Translations under genes and position numbers: made by a program
From: Siphonodentalium dalli
Lineage: Eukaryota > Mollusca > Scaphopoda > Gadilida > Siphonodentaliidae
Direction: 5' to 3'
DNA length: 64,000 bases
Assembly (NCBI GenBank): GCA_032622095.1
Contig: CP136064.1
Coordinates: forward strand, 140,139,954-140,203,953
Part shown: in pieces, positions 1 through 12,800 of the stretch
How the letters are laid out: every line of letters starts with the position of its first letter
How positions within the stretch are numbered: the stretch's first letter is position 1
Notes under the pieces: model-generated
Seen by the model: only the letters and a program-made list of their open reading frames with translations
What the model was told of the DNA's origin: nothing
Database searches by the model: none

Positions 1-748
1 ACATTCATTATTGTGGTATTTGTTTGCTTTCACATTAAATTTCCAGCTCATTAGTCTCGGCAACTAGATATATAATATGCAAATTAGATGCAAATTAGGC
101 AAGTTCACATGGTGTGATGTTCGCGAAAAACTTGACATATGTGAAAATCTATCCCGAAGGTATGGTACCAAATTTCAGCATAATCCGTCAAATATTTGTT
201 AAGTTATGCAAAATTAAAGCAAAATTTATTCCGAAAAAGTACCCAAAAACACCCATTTTGGGGCCGTTCCTCTTCAGCCTATTTAGTCATAATGCACTGA
301 GGCCCACGTGACAAAAAATATCAGTGGTTTTTCGACCTTCGATTAACCATAACTAGGAAACTAGATGGAATTTTTTTGTTCTGTAAAAAGTTTTGTGATC
401 TGCGATTCATAATCTTTCATATGAGACTAACTATAAACATTGTACTTGAATATGACATTTTCACCTAAAATCCCTATTATCAGTCCAGACAGAGAAATTT
501 GTATTGACTTGTTTCATTTATTTAATTTATGATGGCGATGTCATTTGATAAATAATAGTCTATTTTGTGTTGATAACACGATGGTTAAGATCAGGTCTGC
601 AAATATCCACCGCACCTGCGAAGTTTATTTGTATAATCGGAGATTTCAATAATCCTTTGTTGTGTTACTCTAGTAGTTGGCGTGTTGCCATTTTCTGCGA
701 TTGCTAAATTTAGTCATTTAGATATTATGTACAAATCAAATAAACGGG
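1..748. other. Gene-free stretch
   Basis: AT-rich sequence. The only open frames are under 70 codons and show no motif or splice context. I see no gene, repeat family or RNA here. Confidence 0.6.
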
Positions 749-1093
749 ATGTCATCCTTTAATAACGTGTCGCATGTATCAGGTGAAGGTCATTCTTCAG
801 TTACCTTCACCTTTAGCATTCCACGGTGTACTCGCTCCCCGACTCTAGAAACGCAATCTGATTCCTATAGAGAAGCAGGATACCAACATGAGATTATCAA
901 TAATCAGATAATAGCAGCCGAAAGACTGTCAATTACCTTAAGGTATTTGGCTACTTCTCGTAGATCGGTGTTAATTATCTTCGTCAATGATGTCATGTCA
1001 CGCTTGTTAATAATTCATTTGTTCGGAAATACTTATTGGGGGTCGAAACGTATAAAATTGAACTACCACCACTTCCAAAAACAACACCGATAA
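749..1093 (+). pseudogene. Possible PIF/Harbinger transposase (ALP1/HARBI1-like) N-terminal scrap
   Basis: A 114-codon open frame. About residues 50-70 read IIAAERLSITLRYLATS, which resembles the conserved ERLxxTLRxLATG block upstream of the DDE nuclease domain in Harbinger and ALP1-like transposases. The similarity ends after that block. None of the acidic catalytic residues is present and no downstream frame continues the domain. If the match is real, this is a short dead fragment of a cut-and-paste transposon. A chance resemblance over about 17 residues cannot be excluded. Confidence 0.4.
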
Positions 1094-1951
1094 ACAATAA
1101 CGCTCTTTTCTGTTCCATGAAATGGAAATGGCTATTTTTTGTCCTGATATCAGTGATATAAATGAATGCCTATTAGTATGATTATCCTGAAATAAATTTA
1201 TGCCACTTTGGCGAACATGGGAACCACGGTACTATTTATGCCATTTAGGCACACTTCAGGCACACTGGGCTTATATTTCGGCGAGAATCCAAATCTAGAT
1301 TCTCGTAAATATTCTCGCAAATTACCCTGGATTCTCTTGAAAAAGTATATATCAGCAAAAAGCAAAATCAGATGAAATATATGCCCTGGAAATATAGCAA
1401 ATCGTTTAATGCTTTAGAATTTTTGTTTTCGGAGATTTATATATATGCTTAAAGACATATTATGGACTTGTTATGGACTCTTTCGGGTGCGAGAAATTGA
1501 TAAGTTAGTGCTCAGGCACTTTGCCAACCTGGAGAATGTTATCATTCTACTAACATCACTGAAAATTTCCAAAGAAATCTACCACACCACTTCATAGAGA
1601 ACATCGTCTGAACTACCCCAAATTGTAAATATTTACATCTCGATTCGGGGCGCAACTATCGGCTATAATTAAACAAAAATGATTTCGCCATCGAGAGTCA
1701 TTGCATTTAACTAATATATAAGAATGACGTTGTGTATCATCCATTTGAATTAATATTCGTAACAAATAACTACTTTGAGAAAGATTATTCTTAATTTCTA
1801 TTTGATCACTCTGCCCGGTGTCTGTCGGAGTGTTTCACATCACTTTAATCAAGGAAGACTGTTCAGAAAAACTGTATTTCAAGACCACCAAACAACTTTC
1901 CTTTTTAGGGCCACCACATCTTTCCAAAGATGTACTTCTTCCATTTTGCTA
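1094..1951. other. Gene-free stretch
   Basis: AT-rich sequence with no supported reading frame. It runs into the short tandem repeat that begins near 1952. Confidence 0.55.
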
Positions 1952-2226
1952 TCAAAGACCGAAAAATGTCGTTAAACTAGATATCCAAATACCCCCCTAA
2001 GGGCCCCTGTATCTTGAGATATTAAAGACCGAAAATGTCGTTAAACTATAAAGACCGAAAAATGTCGTTAAACTAGAGATCCAAATACCCCCCTATATCT
2101 TGAGATATTATAAAGACCGAAAAATGTCATTAAACTACAAAGACCGAAAAAATGTCGTTAAACTAGAGATCCAAACATCACCACCCCCTCTTTTTTGAGA
2201 CATTAAAGAACGAAATATGTCGTTAC
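1952..2226 (+). repeat. Short tandem repeat, AAAGACCGAAAAATGTCGTT unit
   Basis: About six imperfect copies of a unit reading AAAGACCGAAAAATGTCGTT followed by AAACTA begin near 1954, 2024, 2051, 2111, 2140 and 2203. Several are joined by a longer spacer that contains an AGATCCAAATACCCCC block and TATCTTGAGATATTA. The mix of two spacings suggests local unequal exchange. It does not encode protein. Confidence 0.75.
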
Positions 2227-3724
2227 ACCATTAATACATAATTTGTGTTTATGAAAGTCTGGCACCCATTAGCAGTTTGTTTTCAGTACATTTTAATATT
2301 CATTGGAACGTAAACAATTATTCTCTGACAGAAATCATGTTAATATCGCCTTTCGTTACTGGTTTCCTCGACTCAAATATTTCTTACTGCTCAATACTTA
2401 TAATTAAAAAAAATGTTCTGTGTTTTCTGTCTCTTCTTAATAGTATTCTGTATTCTGCTATTGAAAAGAAAAAAAGTTGCAGTATACCGTAAAGGTACGG
2501 AAGGCCTTGGTGGGTATCCTGTGAACATATTTCCACATGTCAAAAACCGCTACAAACGAAAAAAATATTCAAATATAGACAGACTTTGTTAATATACAAA
2601 TGAGAAATATCTCATAAACAGTATGTTATTGTCGTAAATTTGACGATTGTTATGTAAACAAAGCATAAAAAGTTACTTTCCTGGTGTTTCTTTATATTAT
2701 GATGGTAAACATAAAGAGCGTTCTTTGTTGCTCAATTCCTTATTTGTAAATAATAAAGAGCGTTTATACCATTTGTGTGTGATTAGCCAGGAGCATTGTG
2801 CTTCCTTCTATAACACAATCAGACTCTTGTTTAGGTAAAATGTAGTAGGTCTTTATGTAAGCATGATGTTTAAGCGATAGTGATCGTATATTTGAACCAA
2901 AATGTATGCGTTTTAATATTTTTCTGTTTACGGTGTTTGGAACAAATATGAATATTTTCGACAACTAAGCCCTCTCGTTCCTTTAATATAATTAATATAA
3001 CATCCCTCATCCAATAATCTCCAAATTGCATATCTAATTTCAATCCTAGTTACACGTCACACCGCCCCTCATCATTTGTCAATTGTACACCCTTTTTTTT
3101 GCGGCTGCAACTGCTCAATTTCTTTAAAAATTATTGAAAAAATGGCCCTCCCGCCCGCCGACATTAACCTCTGATTTTTGTTTTTCGATCATCGGTCCAC
3201 ACCAAAATTGAGCACACGTCCCTATATAATATACCTATTTAAACCGACTATACACAGTGGTGTAATAGATCAACCGTTAATTTAACCGTTTAGGTAGCAT
3301 ATTTCCACGTATACGTTATCACGACAAATCCCTGCTGATCTGTTATTAATGAACCAAACAATTAACATGTCAACACACTCTGGCCCGCCAATGCTACAGC
3401 GTATAAACGTAACGGGACAAATATTCACAATATATTGGCAGCTAACGAGAACATTCATCACCAGCAATCTGCTCACCCCTTTCAGCCGATACGATAGAAA
3501 CTAAACGATTTGTTACTTTTAATTACCCGTACTTAATTACACTACTTGCGTGTTAATAAAGTACGACCCCATTACCACTAAATGTGAAACATGTGATTTA
3601 GAACATTAATATTCACTCTTACATAGTTCCACATCCAAGGCTCGTCTTGTGTAATCGTATGTCAGTTGTAACGTTGTGAAACTGCAACCGAACTGAATCA
3701 TTCTATGCTAAATAGTTCATGGGT
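2227..3724. other. Gene-free stretch
   Basis: AT-rich, with only short open frames (up to about 70 codons) lacking motifs. A 64-codon minus frame near 3282-3476 was examined and matches nothing I recognise. Confidence 0.5.
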
Positions 3725-4507
3725 GACCTGATGCATGCATCTTAGTTTTCTTGTATAATAAGCCATCGTCCCACACTGTCAAATGCCTTGCTGATGTCGA
3801 AGAATAGTAGGCGGGAGTCGCATTCATCATCTAGTGATTTCGCCAAGTGATGGTATATGTCGCATAACTGATATGATGTTGAATCTGCTGGTATAGATCC
3901 CGACTGTCGTTCGGTTTAGGATATTATTTGACTGGAGATAAGACATTAAATGTTTTGCAACACACTTTTAAAAAACCTTTCCAAAAACTCCTAATAAGGA
4001 TATTGGTCGGTAGTTTTCTGGATTACTGCGGTCCCCTTTTTTATGGATTGGGACCACATTTGCGCGTTTCCATTCAGTTGGGAAATATGCTTCTTTTAGA
4101 AAACGATTGTATATTATAGAAAGGGGGTGCTGAGACTGAGACAATTCTTCAGAATACTCGGGCTTATTTGGTCGGGTCCAGAGGCTTTGTCGGCTTTTAT
4201 TAATTTCAAGGCATTAAAAACGTCGATTTCACTAATTATGATATTATTTAGCATGGGGTGTTTGTCTCGTCGACAGGCGGGTCTGGCAGATCGTAGGTCA
4301 TATTCAGTGAGGCAATATAGCAAAAATAATCATTTAGTACAGTTGCTTTCTAAACCAGTTTTCTCGATATCTTATCTGCATTGTATAGGCTAAATCGTTT
4401 TTGAAATAAGCGATCACGCCCGCACCTACAGTGTCCGTTCCTACTCTCAGCTCGCTTGGGTTCGTGAAATCCGTGTATTAGTAAGTCATGCTGGTCCGTT
4501 TGGTATG
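3725..4507 (-). pseudogene. LINE ORF2 fragment: reverse transcriptase fingers/palm plus a strip of endonuclease
   Basis: On the minus strand the region 4114-4323 encodes LKLIKADKASGPDQISP, the start of a LINE reverse transcriptase. Going down in coordinate, other frames give an EAYFPTEWKRANVVPIHKK-like block, then CDSRLLFFDISKAFDSV near 3800, which is RT motif A. The sequence stops matching near 3725, before the YADD motif. Upstream (4390-4500) is DLLIHGFHEPKR and GAGVIAYFKN, the middle of an APE-type endonuclease, joined directly to RT with roughly 1 kb of ORF2 missing. Several frameshifts show it is dead. It continues beyond an inserted element at 5769-5995. The style is CR1/L2-like (Jockey superfamily). 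Confidence 0.85.
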
Positions 4508-4632
4508 CGGCTTATACGGACCCTGGCTCTTACGGACCCTGGCTCTTACGGACCCTGGCTTTTACGGACCACCGGCTGATACGGACGCTGGCTTATACGG
4601 ACCCCGGCTCACACGGACCTCAATTAAAATAT
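4508..4632 (+). repeat. Left inverted end of the foldback-like element
   Basis: Seven or so tandem variants of TACGGACCCTGGCTC (some GGACCACCGGCTGA or GGACCTCAATT). The array reads inward and ends in TCAATTAAAATAT, matched in reverse orientation at 5622-5640. Confidence 0.8.
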
Positions 4633-5621
4633 GAAATTTTCAAACTTACATTTATGAATTTAATATATAATTATGATTGTCTTTTCACACATATATCTGT
4701 ATTAATTGAGAATTTCGCTGATTTTTTTGGTGATTTTCAAACTTATATTTATGAATATAGCTGATTTTTCAGTGATTTTCAAACTTATATTTATGAATTT
4801 AATATATAATTATGATTGTCATTTCACACATATATCTGTATTAATTGAGAATTTTTGTGATATTTTTGGTGATTTTCAAACTTATATATGAATTTAACCG
4901 ATTTTTTCGTTTTTTTTCAAACTTATATTTATGAATTTAATATATAATTATGATTGTATTTTCACACATATATCTGTATTAATAGAGAATTTCAGTGATG
5001 TTGTGGCTTGAAAAAGCATTTATTCAATCGCGTTAATTAATCTCTTCATCGTTGTATAAACACGCGCGTGTGATCCCTTTATGTCGTTGTATAAATCGAC
5101 ATGCGGTGATAAATGGTCAGTGAATGGTGATCAGGATGAATCCACTGAATTTGATTTGTTACGAAAACATGTTAGTAAAAACACAACTTGTTTCAACTGA
5201 TTTATTGTCCCTTGTATACACACTCGTGTGTGATCCCTTATATTGTTTTATAAACAGACACGCGATGATGAATGGTCAGTGAATGGTGATCAGTATGAAT
5301 CCACTGAGTTTGATTTGTTATGAAAACATGTTAGTAAAAACACAACTGGTATATATTCAACTGATTTATTTTTGACTGACATAATTCCACAATGACTGCA
5401 TTGAACCTGAATGTTCTACTTGAGAGCACAAAAGCTACTACTCGTCGGTGAGGATATCTGCCAGCAAACTACTGAAAGAAGCCGCCAAGCTGTACGCCCC
5501 AATTTAGATAATGTTCGTCTGATGTAACGTTGTCCCATTTTTGTTATCATCAGATTTTTTGTTATCTCAGTATGTATGTTGTCAGTATTTTGATTTTATT
5601 TAAATAAACATAAAAAATAAA
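4633..5621. repeat. Core of the foldback-like element: two internal tandem repeat families
   Basis: From 4633 to about 4995 an AT-rich unit with CAAACTTATATTTATGAATT and CACACATATATCTGTATTAA recurs three to four times with deletions. From about 5055 to 5350 a second unit of about 165 bp occurs twice; it carries GGTCAGTGAATGGTGATCA and GAAAACATGTTAGTAAAAAC. No open frame is convincing. The rest (5360-5621) is unique and without a gene. Confidence 0.7.
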
Positions 5622-5768
5622 ATTGTATATTTTAATTGAGGTCCGTATGAGCCAGGGTCCGTATAAGCCGAGGGTCCGTACAAGCCAGGGTCCGTATCTG
5701 CCGGTGGTCCGTAAAAGCCAGGGTCCGTATGAGCCAGTGTCCGTAAGAGCCAGGGTCCGTATCAGCCG
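5622..5768 (-). repeat. Right inverted end of the foldback-like element
   Basis: The reverse complement of the left end: tandem copies of GGGTCCGTA-xGAGCCA-type units running from TTTTAATTGAGGTCC to GTATCAGCCG. Read from the minus strand it extends the LINE frame with repeated GPWLLRT-like peptides, an artefact of the insertion. Confidence 0.8.
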
Positions 5769-5995
5769 GCATTCGTCAGTTTTATCGCTCAACCAAGATT
5801 CCGTAAAACCGCATATATCGTAATTTTGTATTTCGGTGGCAAGTATGTCGATTTTAGGGAGGAAACTTTGTACGTTCAAATGGAATAGTGACGGTTGACT
5901 ATTAATGGTGGGACCAGGGTTTGGTTTAATATCACCAGAAGTGATGAGAAGATGCCTGAACCAGAAGGGAATTCCAATTTGGGTATTGACCAAAA
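5769..5995 (-). pseudogene. LINE ORF2 start: leader, PNPGP motif and first endonuclease block
   Basis: The minus frame encodes LLITSGDIKPNPGP, then HLNVQSFLPKIDILATEI and the endonuclease block GFTESWLSDKTDE. This is the usual N-terminus of CR1/L2-type ORF2: a short leader, a GDIxPNPGP motif, then the APE endonuclease with its catalytic N and E. The frame is cut at SDKTDE by the foldback-like element and resumes on the far side at 4507. The leader methionine lies near 5993. Confidence 0.85.
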
Positions 5996-6424
5996 GATTG
6001 TGTCGGACTTTTTTTTCGCGTGTGCATAGATGTAGTTGAGATTTAAATTTTGTCGTTGTATCTCACCATAAACAGCATGAGTAAGGCTAGTAGTATTTCA
6101 TTTTTGCCAGCGCCCTTTAGTTTTAAACCAATCTAAAAGATAAGTTATTCCGACATCATTGGGTCGCATCTATGTTTTTGCTTAGCATAGCGCGCGAGTA
6201 TAGAACATGCCTACCCGTGAACGGTGCGAGTCAGCAAGGATCATTGTGTCTATCTTAGTATATTCTAAGCGGGTAGGCAGTTCGTTCCTGTCACAACGTG
6301 AATTTTGTTACTTATTCCTTATTCATTATTCCTTATTCGCAAAATGTCGGAAAGTGTTTGGCAAATGGCCCCAAATTCGTAAGTGGCAAGGTGGGCGGAA
6401 CATTTAGGGCCGAAATTTGTTTGG

Positions 6425-6671
6425 GTCGAGTTCGTAAAAGTGGTCCGAAAAAGTGTCGAACCTGTGCTCGGCCGATTCTTTTTGGGAAAATGTGGCAAAT
6501 GATCACGGGAACATACTCAGAAAAAAATAACAAAAATTTGGGCAGAAAAACATATGGGTCGAAAGTAGGAAATGCCTCGAAATTAGGCAAAGTCGAGTTC
6601 GTAAAAGTGGTCCGAAAAAGTGTCGAACCTGTGCTCGGTCCGATTTTTTTTAGAAAATGTGGCAAATGACC
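6425..6671 (+). repeat. Direct repeat pair of about 80 bp, period about 167 bp
   Basis: Two near-identical blocks (about 6425-6502 and 6592-6671) both read GTCGAGTTCGTAAAAGTGGT followed by CCGAAAAAGTGTCGAACCTG. A weaker related stretch precedes them at about 6339. The open frames through this block on both strands are by-products of the repeat. Confidence 0.7.
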
Positions 6672-6704
6672 CAAAATTTGCTTGTGGCCAGCTGGGCGAG
6701 ACGC

Positions 6705-8374
6705 AATTTGTCTGATTCCCACTATTGAAGATCCCCCGAGTCCTTCCGAAAGATATTCGGTTGTAATCGGTTTGACCTCTGAACTTTTACAGAGTGGCGG
6801 CAACGGGAATTCCCGCTATTTATTCTTGGCTCTTTTTCGTCTGAAAATGTAAGTACACATTATTTTGTATCTGATTGTTTTATCAGTTAAAACTATTACA
6901 CATTGTTTGACTTTCTCAATGTTTAGTCATAAATGAGGTAAAATTACTAAGAATACAATTACGATCGAAAAATTTTGCGGTTTCATTTAAAATAATCATT
7001 AAACGTGATTTTAATTTTAATGTTTTTTTTTTAACCATGCGCGGTCATCGGTCGTTCATTCATCAACTTGATCAAGACGAATCAAGGTTAAATGGCAATT
7101 CTTCATTTTGATGGTTTATTCAATCTTACTAGGAAGGTTTAGAGTGGTGAACAGGTCTGGGTGAGCAACCGATCTATCTTTGACTTTATTGGACCAACCT
7201 TGTTGTCTAAATAATAAATTAGACCGATCAAATTAACTTTCACTTTCACCACATGCAAATTGGAAAATAATTAATAATAATTTAGCCTTAGGCCTATTCA
7301 ATGAGAATATTCATTCAATTTAATGAATATAATAGCCCAACCATTCTAAAATAGACTGGCCTAAATTGACCGATCGGTCACATGCAAATCGCCAAATAAT
7401 AATTTTTATTATTAATATAGGCCTATTCAATGAGAATATTCAATCAATATGTTCAATCAATATAATAGCCTGGTCGGACCAACCGGTCTAAAATAGACTG
7501 GTCTAAATTTACCGATCGCTCTAAATAAACCAAACCATCTAAAATAGACCGATCGGTCTTTCAGTTTTAACACCTGCAAATCACCAAATAATTATAGGCG
7601 TACTATTCATGCAAATTCAATATATGTTCAATCATGAATATAATAGCCCAATCTGGCTAAAATAGAATGATCTGTCTTTCACGTGTTATCCAGTGAGCAT
7701 CTTTCTGGGATAAGATGATCGAGTCACACTAAATTGTTCTATAATTTAATTTATATCTTTCAACCAATACTTTGAAAAGAATTAATTCTGATTTCTTTTG
7801 AAACTTAGTATATTACTGAGAATATTCAATATAAACATATTTACAAATCTTCAAATGTTAATGCAAACAAAATCGCAATATTCCAGAAATTTAAAGTTCC
7901 CTCTCTTACAAGAGTGAGCACCGTGCTGTGTCAAGAAGATCAATTTGAACTATTTTAACCCAATCGGGTTATTATAGATCGATCAGTGGTTCACCTTGAC
8001 CTGTTAAATGATTTATTTTGTATTGGTCTCGGGTATTGCTCTTCACCACATAATAAAATATTTGAAGCGTCAGTGCAAATCATATGATGTGACAGCGCAT
8101 GTAGTAAATTGGAAAAGACCTCTCAAACGTGAGCGCAAATACATGTGCGTAACCGTAATAAAATAAATTATTTGCACTAATACGCACAATTGAATTGTGC
8201 TTAATTTATATTGGTATTGCAGTGAGGAGGGTCTCACATTTCACATTTGGTGATTTAAATTTCATTTACTAAATAATTGGACTTATCTTAAGCATACTTA
8301 ATATTAAAGTAACATTACTCTGCAGTCTCTTGGGGTCCAAATAAGCATACATGTATACTTATTAATTATTTGAA
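6705..8374 (+). repeat. Tandem duplication, copy 1 (A+B, 1,670 bp)
   Basis: This unit begins AATTTGTCTGATTCCCACTA and ends at TATTTGAA, where the second copy starts at once (8375). Segment A (about 6705-7685) and segment B (about 7686-8374) each match the second copy at roughly 98-99% by eye. Copy 1 is uninterrupted and holds the intact target TTATC at 7686-7690 that the LINE used in copy 2. No protein-coding frame is visible. Near 6848 there is a GTAAGT that could be a splice donor, but no exon could be supported. Confidence 0.9.
7368..7561. repeat. Cluster of GACCGATCGGTC palindromes
   Basis: Segment A carries a series of short palindromes around GACCGATCGGTC: 7368-7379, a perfect 14-mer AGACCGATCGGTCT at 7546-7559, and degenerate forms (GACCAACCGGTC) between, separated by TCTAAAATAGACTGG-like spacers. 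The cluster is repeated in the second copy at about 9040-9235. Confidence 0.7.
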
Positions 8375-9422
8375 AATTTGTCTGATCCCCACTATTGAAG
8401 ATCCCCCGAGTCCTTCCGAAAGATATTCGGTTGTAATCGGTTTGACCTCTGAACTTTTACAGAGTGGCGGCAACGGGAATTCCCGCTATTTATTCTTGGC
8501 TCTTTTTCGTCTGAAAAAGTAAGTACACATTATTTTGTATTTGATTGTTTTATCAGTTAAAACTATTACACATTGTTTGACTTTCTCAATGTTTAGTCAT
8601 AAATGAGGTAAAATTACTAAGAATACAATTACAATCGAAAATGTTTGCGGTTTCATTTAAAATAATCATTAAACGTGATTTTAATTTTAATGTTTTTTTT
8701 TAACCATGCGCGGTCATCGGTCGTTCATTCATCAACTTGATCAAGACGAATCAAGGTTAAATGGCAATTCTTCATTTTGATGGTTTATTCAATCTTAAAA
8801 GGAAGGTTTAGAGTGGTGAACAGGTCTGGGTGAGCAACCGATCTATCTTTGACTTTATTGGACCAACCTTGTTGTTGTCTAAATAATAAATTAGACCGAT
8901 CGAATTAACTTTCACTTTCACCACATGCAAATTGGAAAATAATTAATAATAATTTAGCCTTAGGCCTATTCAATGAGAATATTCATTCAATTTAATGAAT
9001 ATAATAGCCCAACCATTCTAAAATAGACTGGCCTAAATTGACCGATCGGTCACATGCAAATCGCCAAATAATAATTTTTATTATTAATATAGGCCTATTC
9101 AATGAGAATATTCAATCAATATGTTCAATCAATATAATAGCCTGGTCGGACCAACCGGTCTAAAATAGACTGGTCTAAATTGACCGATCGCTCTAAATAA
9201 ACCAAACCATCTAAAATAGACCGATCGGTCTTTCAGTTTTAACACCTGCAAATCACCAAATAATTATAGGCATACTATTCATGCAAATTCAATATATGTT
9301 CAATCATGAATATAATAGCCCAATCTGGCTAAAATAGAATGATCTGTCTTTCACGTGTTATCTTGTTGTTTATTAGGTATCATGCTGCGTATTCGCACAG
9401 AACAAGAATATTAGTAAACAGT

Positions 9423-9452
9423 ATGATGATGGTGATGATGATGATGATGATA
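9423..9452 (-). repeat. GAT/ATC microsatellite in the LINE 3' UTR
   Basis: About nine copies of GAT with one GGT variant, followed by an AT-rich run. It lies in the 3' UTR of the minus-strand LINE, so it was either carried by the element or expanded after insertion. Confidence 0.85.
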
Positions 9453-9886
9453 ACATATATATACATATATTTACATGTCAAGTCCACACACTTACTACGT
9501 AAGATTATTATAACCATGTGGAATTTAATTAAACTGCAGTTATTTATAGTTAATCCTAATTCGTGAAAGATGTTGTATATATCTGTTTTAGACATGCAGT
9601 TGCTTTTAATAGTTCAATTTTCCTTTTATATAACACTTTCATGTTGTCAAATGTATAAATACTTTGCAATAGTATATCTATATAGTCCTTGACATGTAAA
9701 ACGCATTAATACACATTCCTAAATGCACAATATAGATAATATAGATATATTAAATTACACTATTACAATATAATGAGATGAAACTTCATTGTTGTCTGTT
9801 CATTGATATGTAATATGTGAAACTGTGCCTTGCACAATGATTTTGGCATAATTCTTCTCTATAATTTCGAGTGGTGATGGCTTATA

Positions 9887-12800
9887 TCATATATCTCGCA
9901 GAGCTGTTTTCACAAATATACTAACCCTCCGCAGGATGGCAATATTGTCAATGGATAAAAGAGCATGGAATTTGTCAAGATTAGGAAATTCCCAGTAATA
10001 TTGAGGGATGAATTTCTTTCTGATCTCTTCAAATGTTTTACACACAATGATCAAGTGGTATTCATCCCCGAGAGCCTCTCCACACGCAGAGCAGGTTCTC
10101 TTTTCCCGCGAGATGTCTTTCCAACGACCACTCTCAATTGCCAGACGATGATTTGATGTTCTTATTTTGACTAAGTATTCAACTAGATGTCGGGGTAATT
10201 TCAGTAGATAACCACTAATTTTCAAATCTGGCTTTATCGCTTTATACAGATTTCCCTTGGACGATGAACTGATATCATGCCTCCATTCAGACTCAAATTG
10301 TGTTATTAGTCGTTGTTTCAATTCTCTGATATTCCCCTTGGACAAGGGTGAGTTGTCTTCCCACTTGTCGATTAGACTGGATTCTTCAAGGCATGATTGG
10401 ATATATTCCACCCATTTCATGCCTGAATCCGAAGAGTCAGATACAGCGCGAGCTAATTTGTATAATTTCTTGGCGAGGGTTGAACCGTGCTCGGAGACAA
10501 GCCTCGACCAATACGATATTGCTCGACTTTTAATCTCAATTTCAAGAGGGTGTCTTCCCAATTCTCCATACACCATGTAGTTCGGGGTACTTGCTTTCAT
10601 GTTTAACAAGATTTTACAGAATTTTAAATGGACATATTCTATATCCTTAGTCGGTTCAAAACACCACACTTCACTCCCGTATAATAGAATCGGGGCTATC
10701 TTATAATCAAACAGTGTTAACATTAAGTCTACGGGTAGATTCAACGATCTTACTTTATTAAGAAGTGCATACATCGCTCTTAATGCTAGGTTACGGTTCG
10801 CCTTTATTGCTCGGCAGAATCTTCCGTTATAAAATAAATTCACTCCCAAATATGTGAATTCTTTGGCTATATCTAATATAAAATCTTTATATTTGAACTT
10901 TGGGAGTTGTTTCTGCATGTTTTTGCAGAAGATAACTACTTTAGTTTTCTTAGTGTTTACTTCAAGTTTCCAAGCATCGGCATAATCGGCGAAAGCCTGG
11001 AGTGCACGTTGCATGCCGTGTTCACTCTCGGACATTAGAATCGTATCATCAGCATACAATATACATAACATTTTTACATATACTCCAAGTTTTGAAAAAA
11101 ATAGTTCATCAAGTTGATTCAATCCATCAATAACACAATCATTTAAAAAATCATTTATATCATTAACATATAGTGAAAAAAGGAGAGGTGACATTAATTC
11201 TCCTTGAAATAAGCCTATATTGCTCACGAAAAAATCGGACAACCCTTCACTGTTTTTGACACAAGTTTTTATCTTACTATACATGCTTTTGATAACATTA
11301 AATATTCGACCATTAATATCTTTTTCTAATAATTTAATCCAGAGTCCATCCCTCCAGACAGTATCAAATGCTTTTCTAAAATCCACAAACGTGCAATAAA
11401 GCCTCTTTCCACTGGATAAATAAGTCTCAATTATATTTTGTAAAATGAAGACATTATCGAGCGTTGAGTGTTTTTTTCGAAAACCAATTTGGTATTCACT
11501 TATCAGGTGTTCGGTTTCGGCAAAATTCATTAATCTTTTGTTCAGAATAGCAGTGAATAATTTTGCAATACAGCTCAATAATGTTATCCCTCTATACGAG
11601 TCAGGGTTTCCAGGATCACCAGATTTTTTATAGATTGGTTTGATCATACCTATTGCCCAATCTTCTGGGAATGATCCGGTATTGAGAATAAAATTGAATA
11701 ATTTACAATACAAAGGTGTCATAATATTAATCGATGCTTTAATATATTCGTTAGTAATAAGATCAATTCCTGGAGACTTATTTGCCTTTAAACTTCCTAT
11801 TGCAGATTTAATCTCTTCTTCGGTTATTGGGTCATTTAAGGGACTATAGAAAGATTCTTCATATATACTAGTTATTTGTGCTTCAATGTTATCGCCGAGA
11901 CCGTTAGCCGAATTGACTGATTTAAAATGGGCATGGAGTTCATCCAATGACACTTTACAGTCGAGGGCTTTGTTCCTATTAGAATTTGAAAATTTCTCTA
12001 AAGTTTTCCAAAAATCCCTACTGGATGTTCGGCTAAGATGCTTTAGTTCGTCGACCATTTTGTTTCTTTCCGCTTTTATTTTGGAATCCATTGTTTTTCT
12101 AAATAGTTCACCAGTTTCTCTTACTGCCTTTTTGTTTTCTAAACTTTTACACTTCCGGTATATTCGTTTTGCCACATGAAACGTCTTGCGCGAACGCTTA
12201 CATTCGCTATCAAACCAACGTTTGTTTGTAGATTTCCCACTATCATAATTCATATTAGATTTGGCTTCACCGAAAGTGTCAATAGCAGCACATGTTAAAA
12301 GGTTAGCAATTCCAACGCATATGGTGTTAACGTTTTTGCCGGTGTCTAACACCGACAATTCGTGTGTTATCTCTTCTAATGCTATCTTGTCGATATTTTC
12401 TGCAAACTCATTCCCCTTTTCTGGGATCCATTTTCTCGGTTTTTTCGCAGTCGGTGCCAAGTTGCATATAAAACTATCGTCATTAGGCGCAGTGTCATTA
12501 TTACGTATCACGAGTTCTAAGCTGAGAGAGCTGTGTATATCAGAGTTTAAAGGCGAGAAGTCGATGACTCTGAGATTTGAAATAATTGGAAATAAATTCC
12601 TGGATCCAATGAAATAATCAATGAGACTGCGATCGTTGCAAGTCAACCTACCGATACCGTTATCTTCCCCAAATCTTCCATTCAATATATATGCATTAAT
12701 GCTCCCACACAAATTAACTAATTTATAACCATAACTGTTTGGTTTGCCTGTGTCTTGTGAATATCTAGAAGGGATATTCACATGTAAGTTTTGTGTGGAT

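Larger units (their letters stand above)
4508..5768. mobile_element. Foldback-like element inserted in a LINE
   Basis: A 1.26-kb insertion splits the LINE endonuclease: the part ending SDKTDE lies to the right and the part starting near DLLIHGF to the left. Its two ends are inverted repeats, about 125 bp at 4508-4632 and about 147 bp at 5622-5768. Each is built from tandem copies of a roughly 15-bp TACGGACCCTGGCTC-type unit. The outermost bases (CGGCT-T/G-ATACGG) match on both sides. No transposase is present. I could not define a target-site duplication longer than a few bases. Long inverted ends made of tandem repeats resemble Foldback or Galileo-type elements; that classification is inference. 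Confidence 0.65.
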
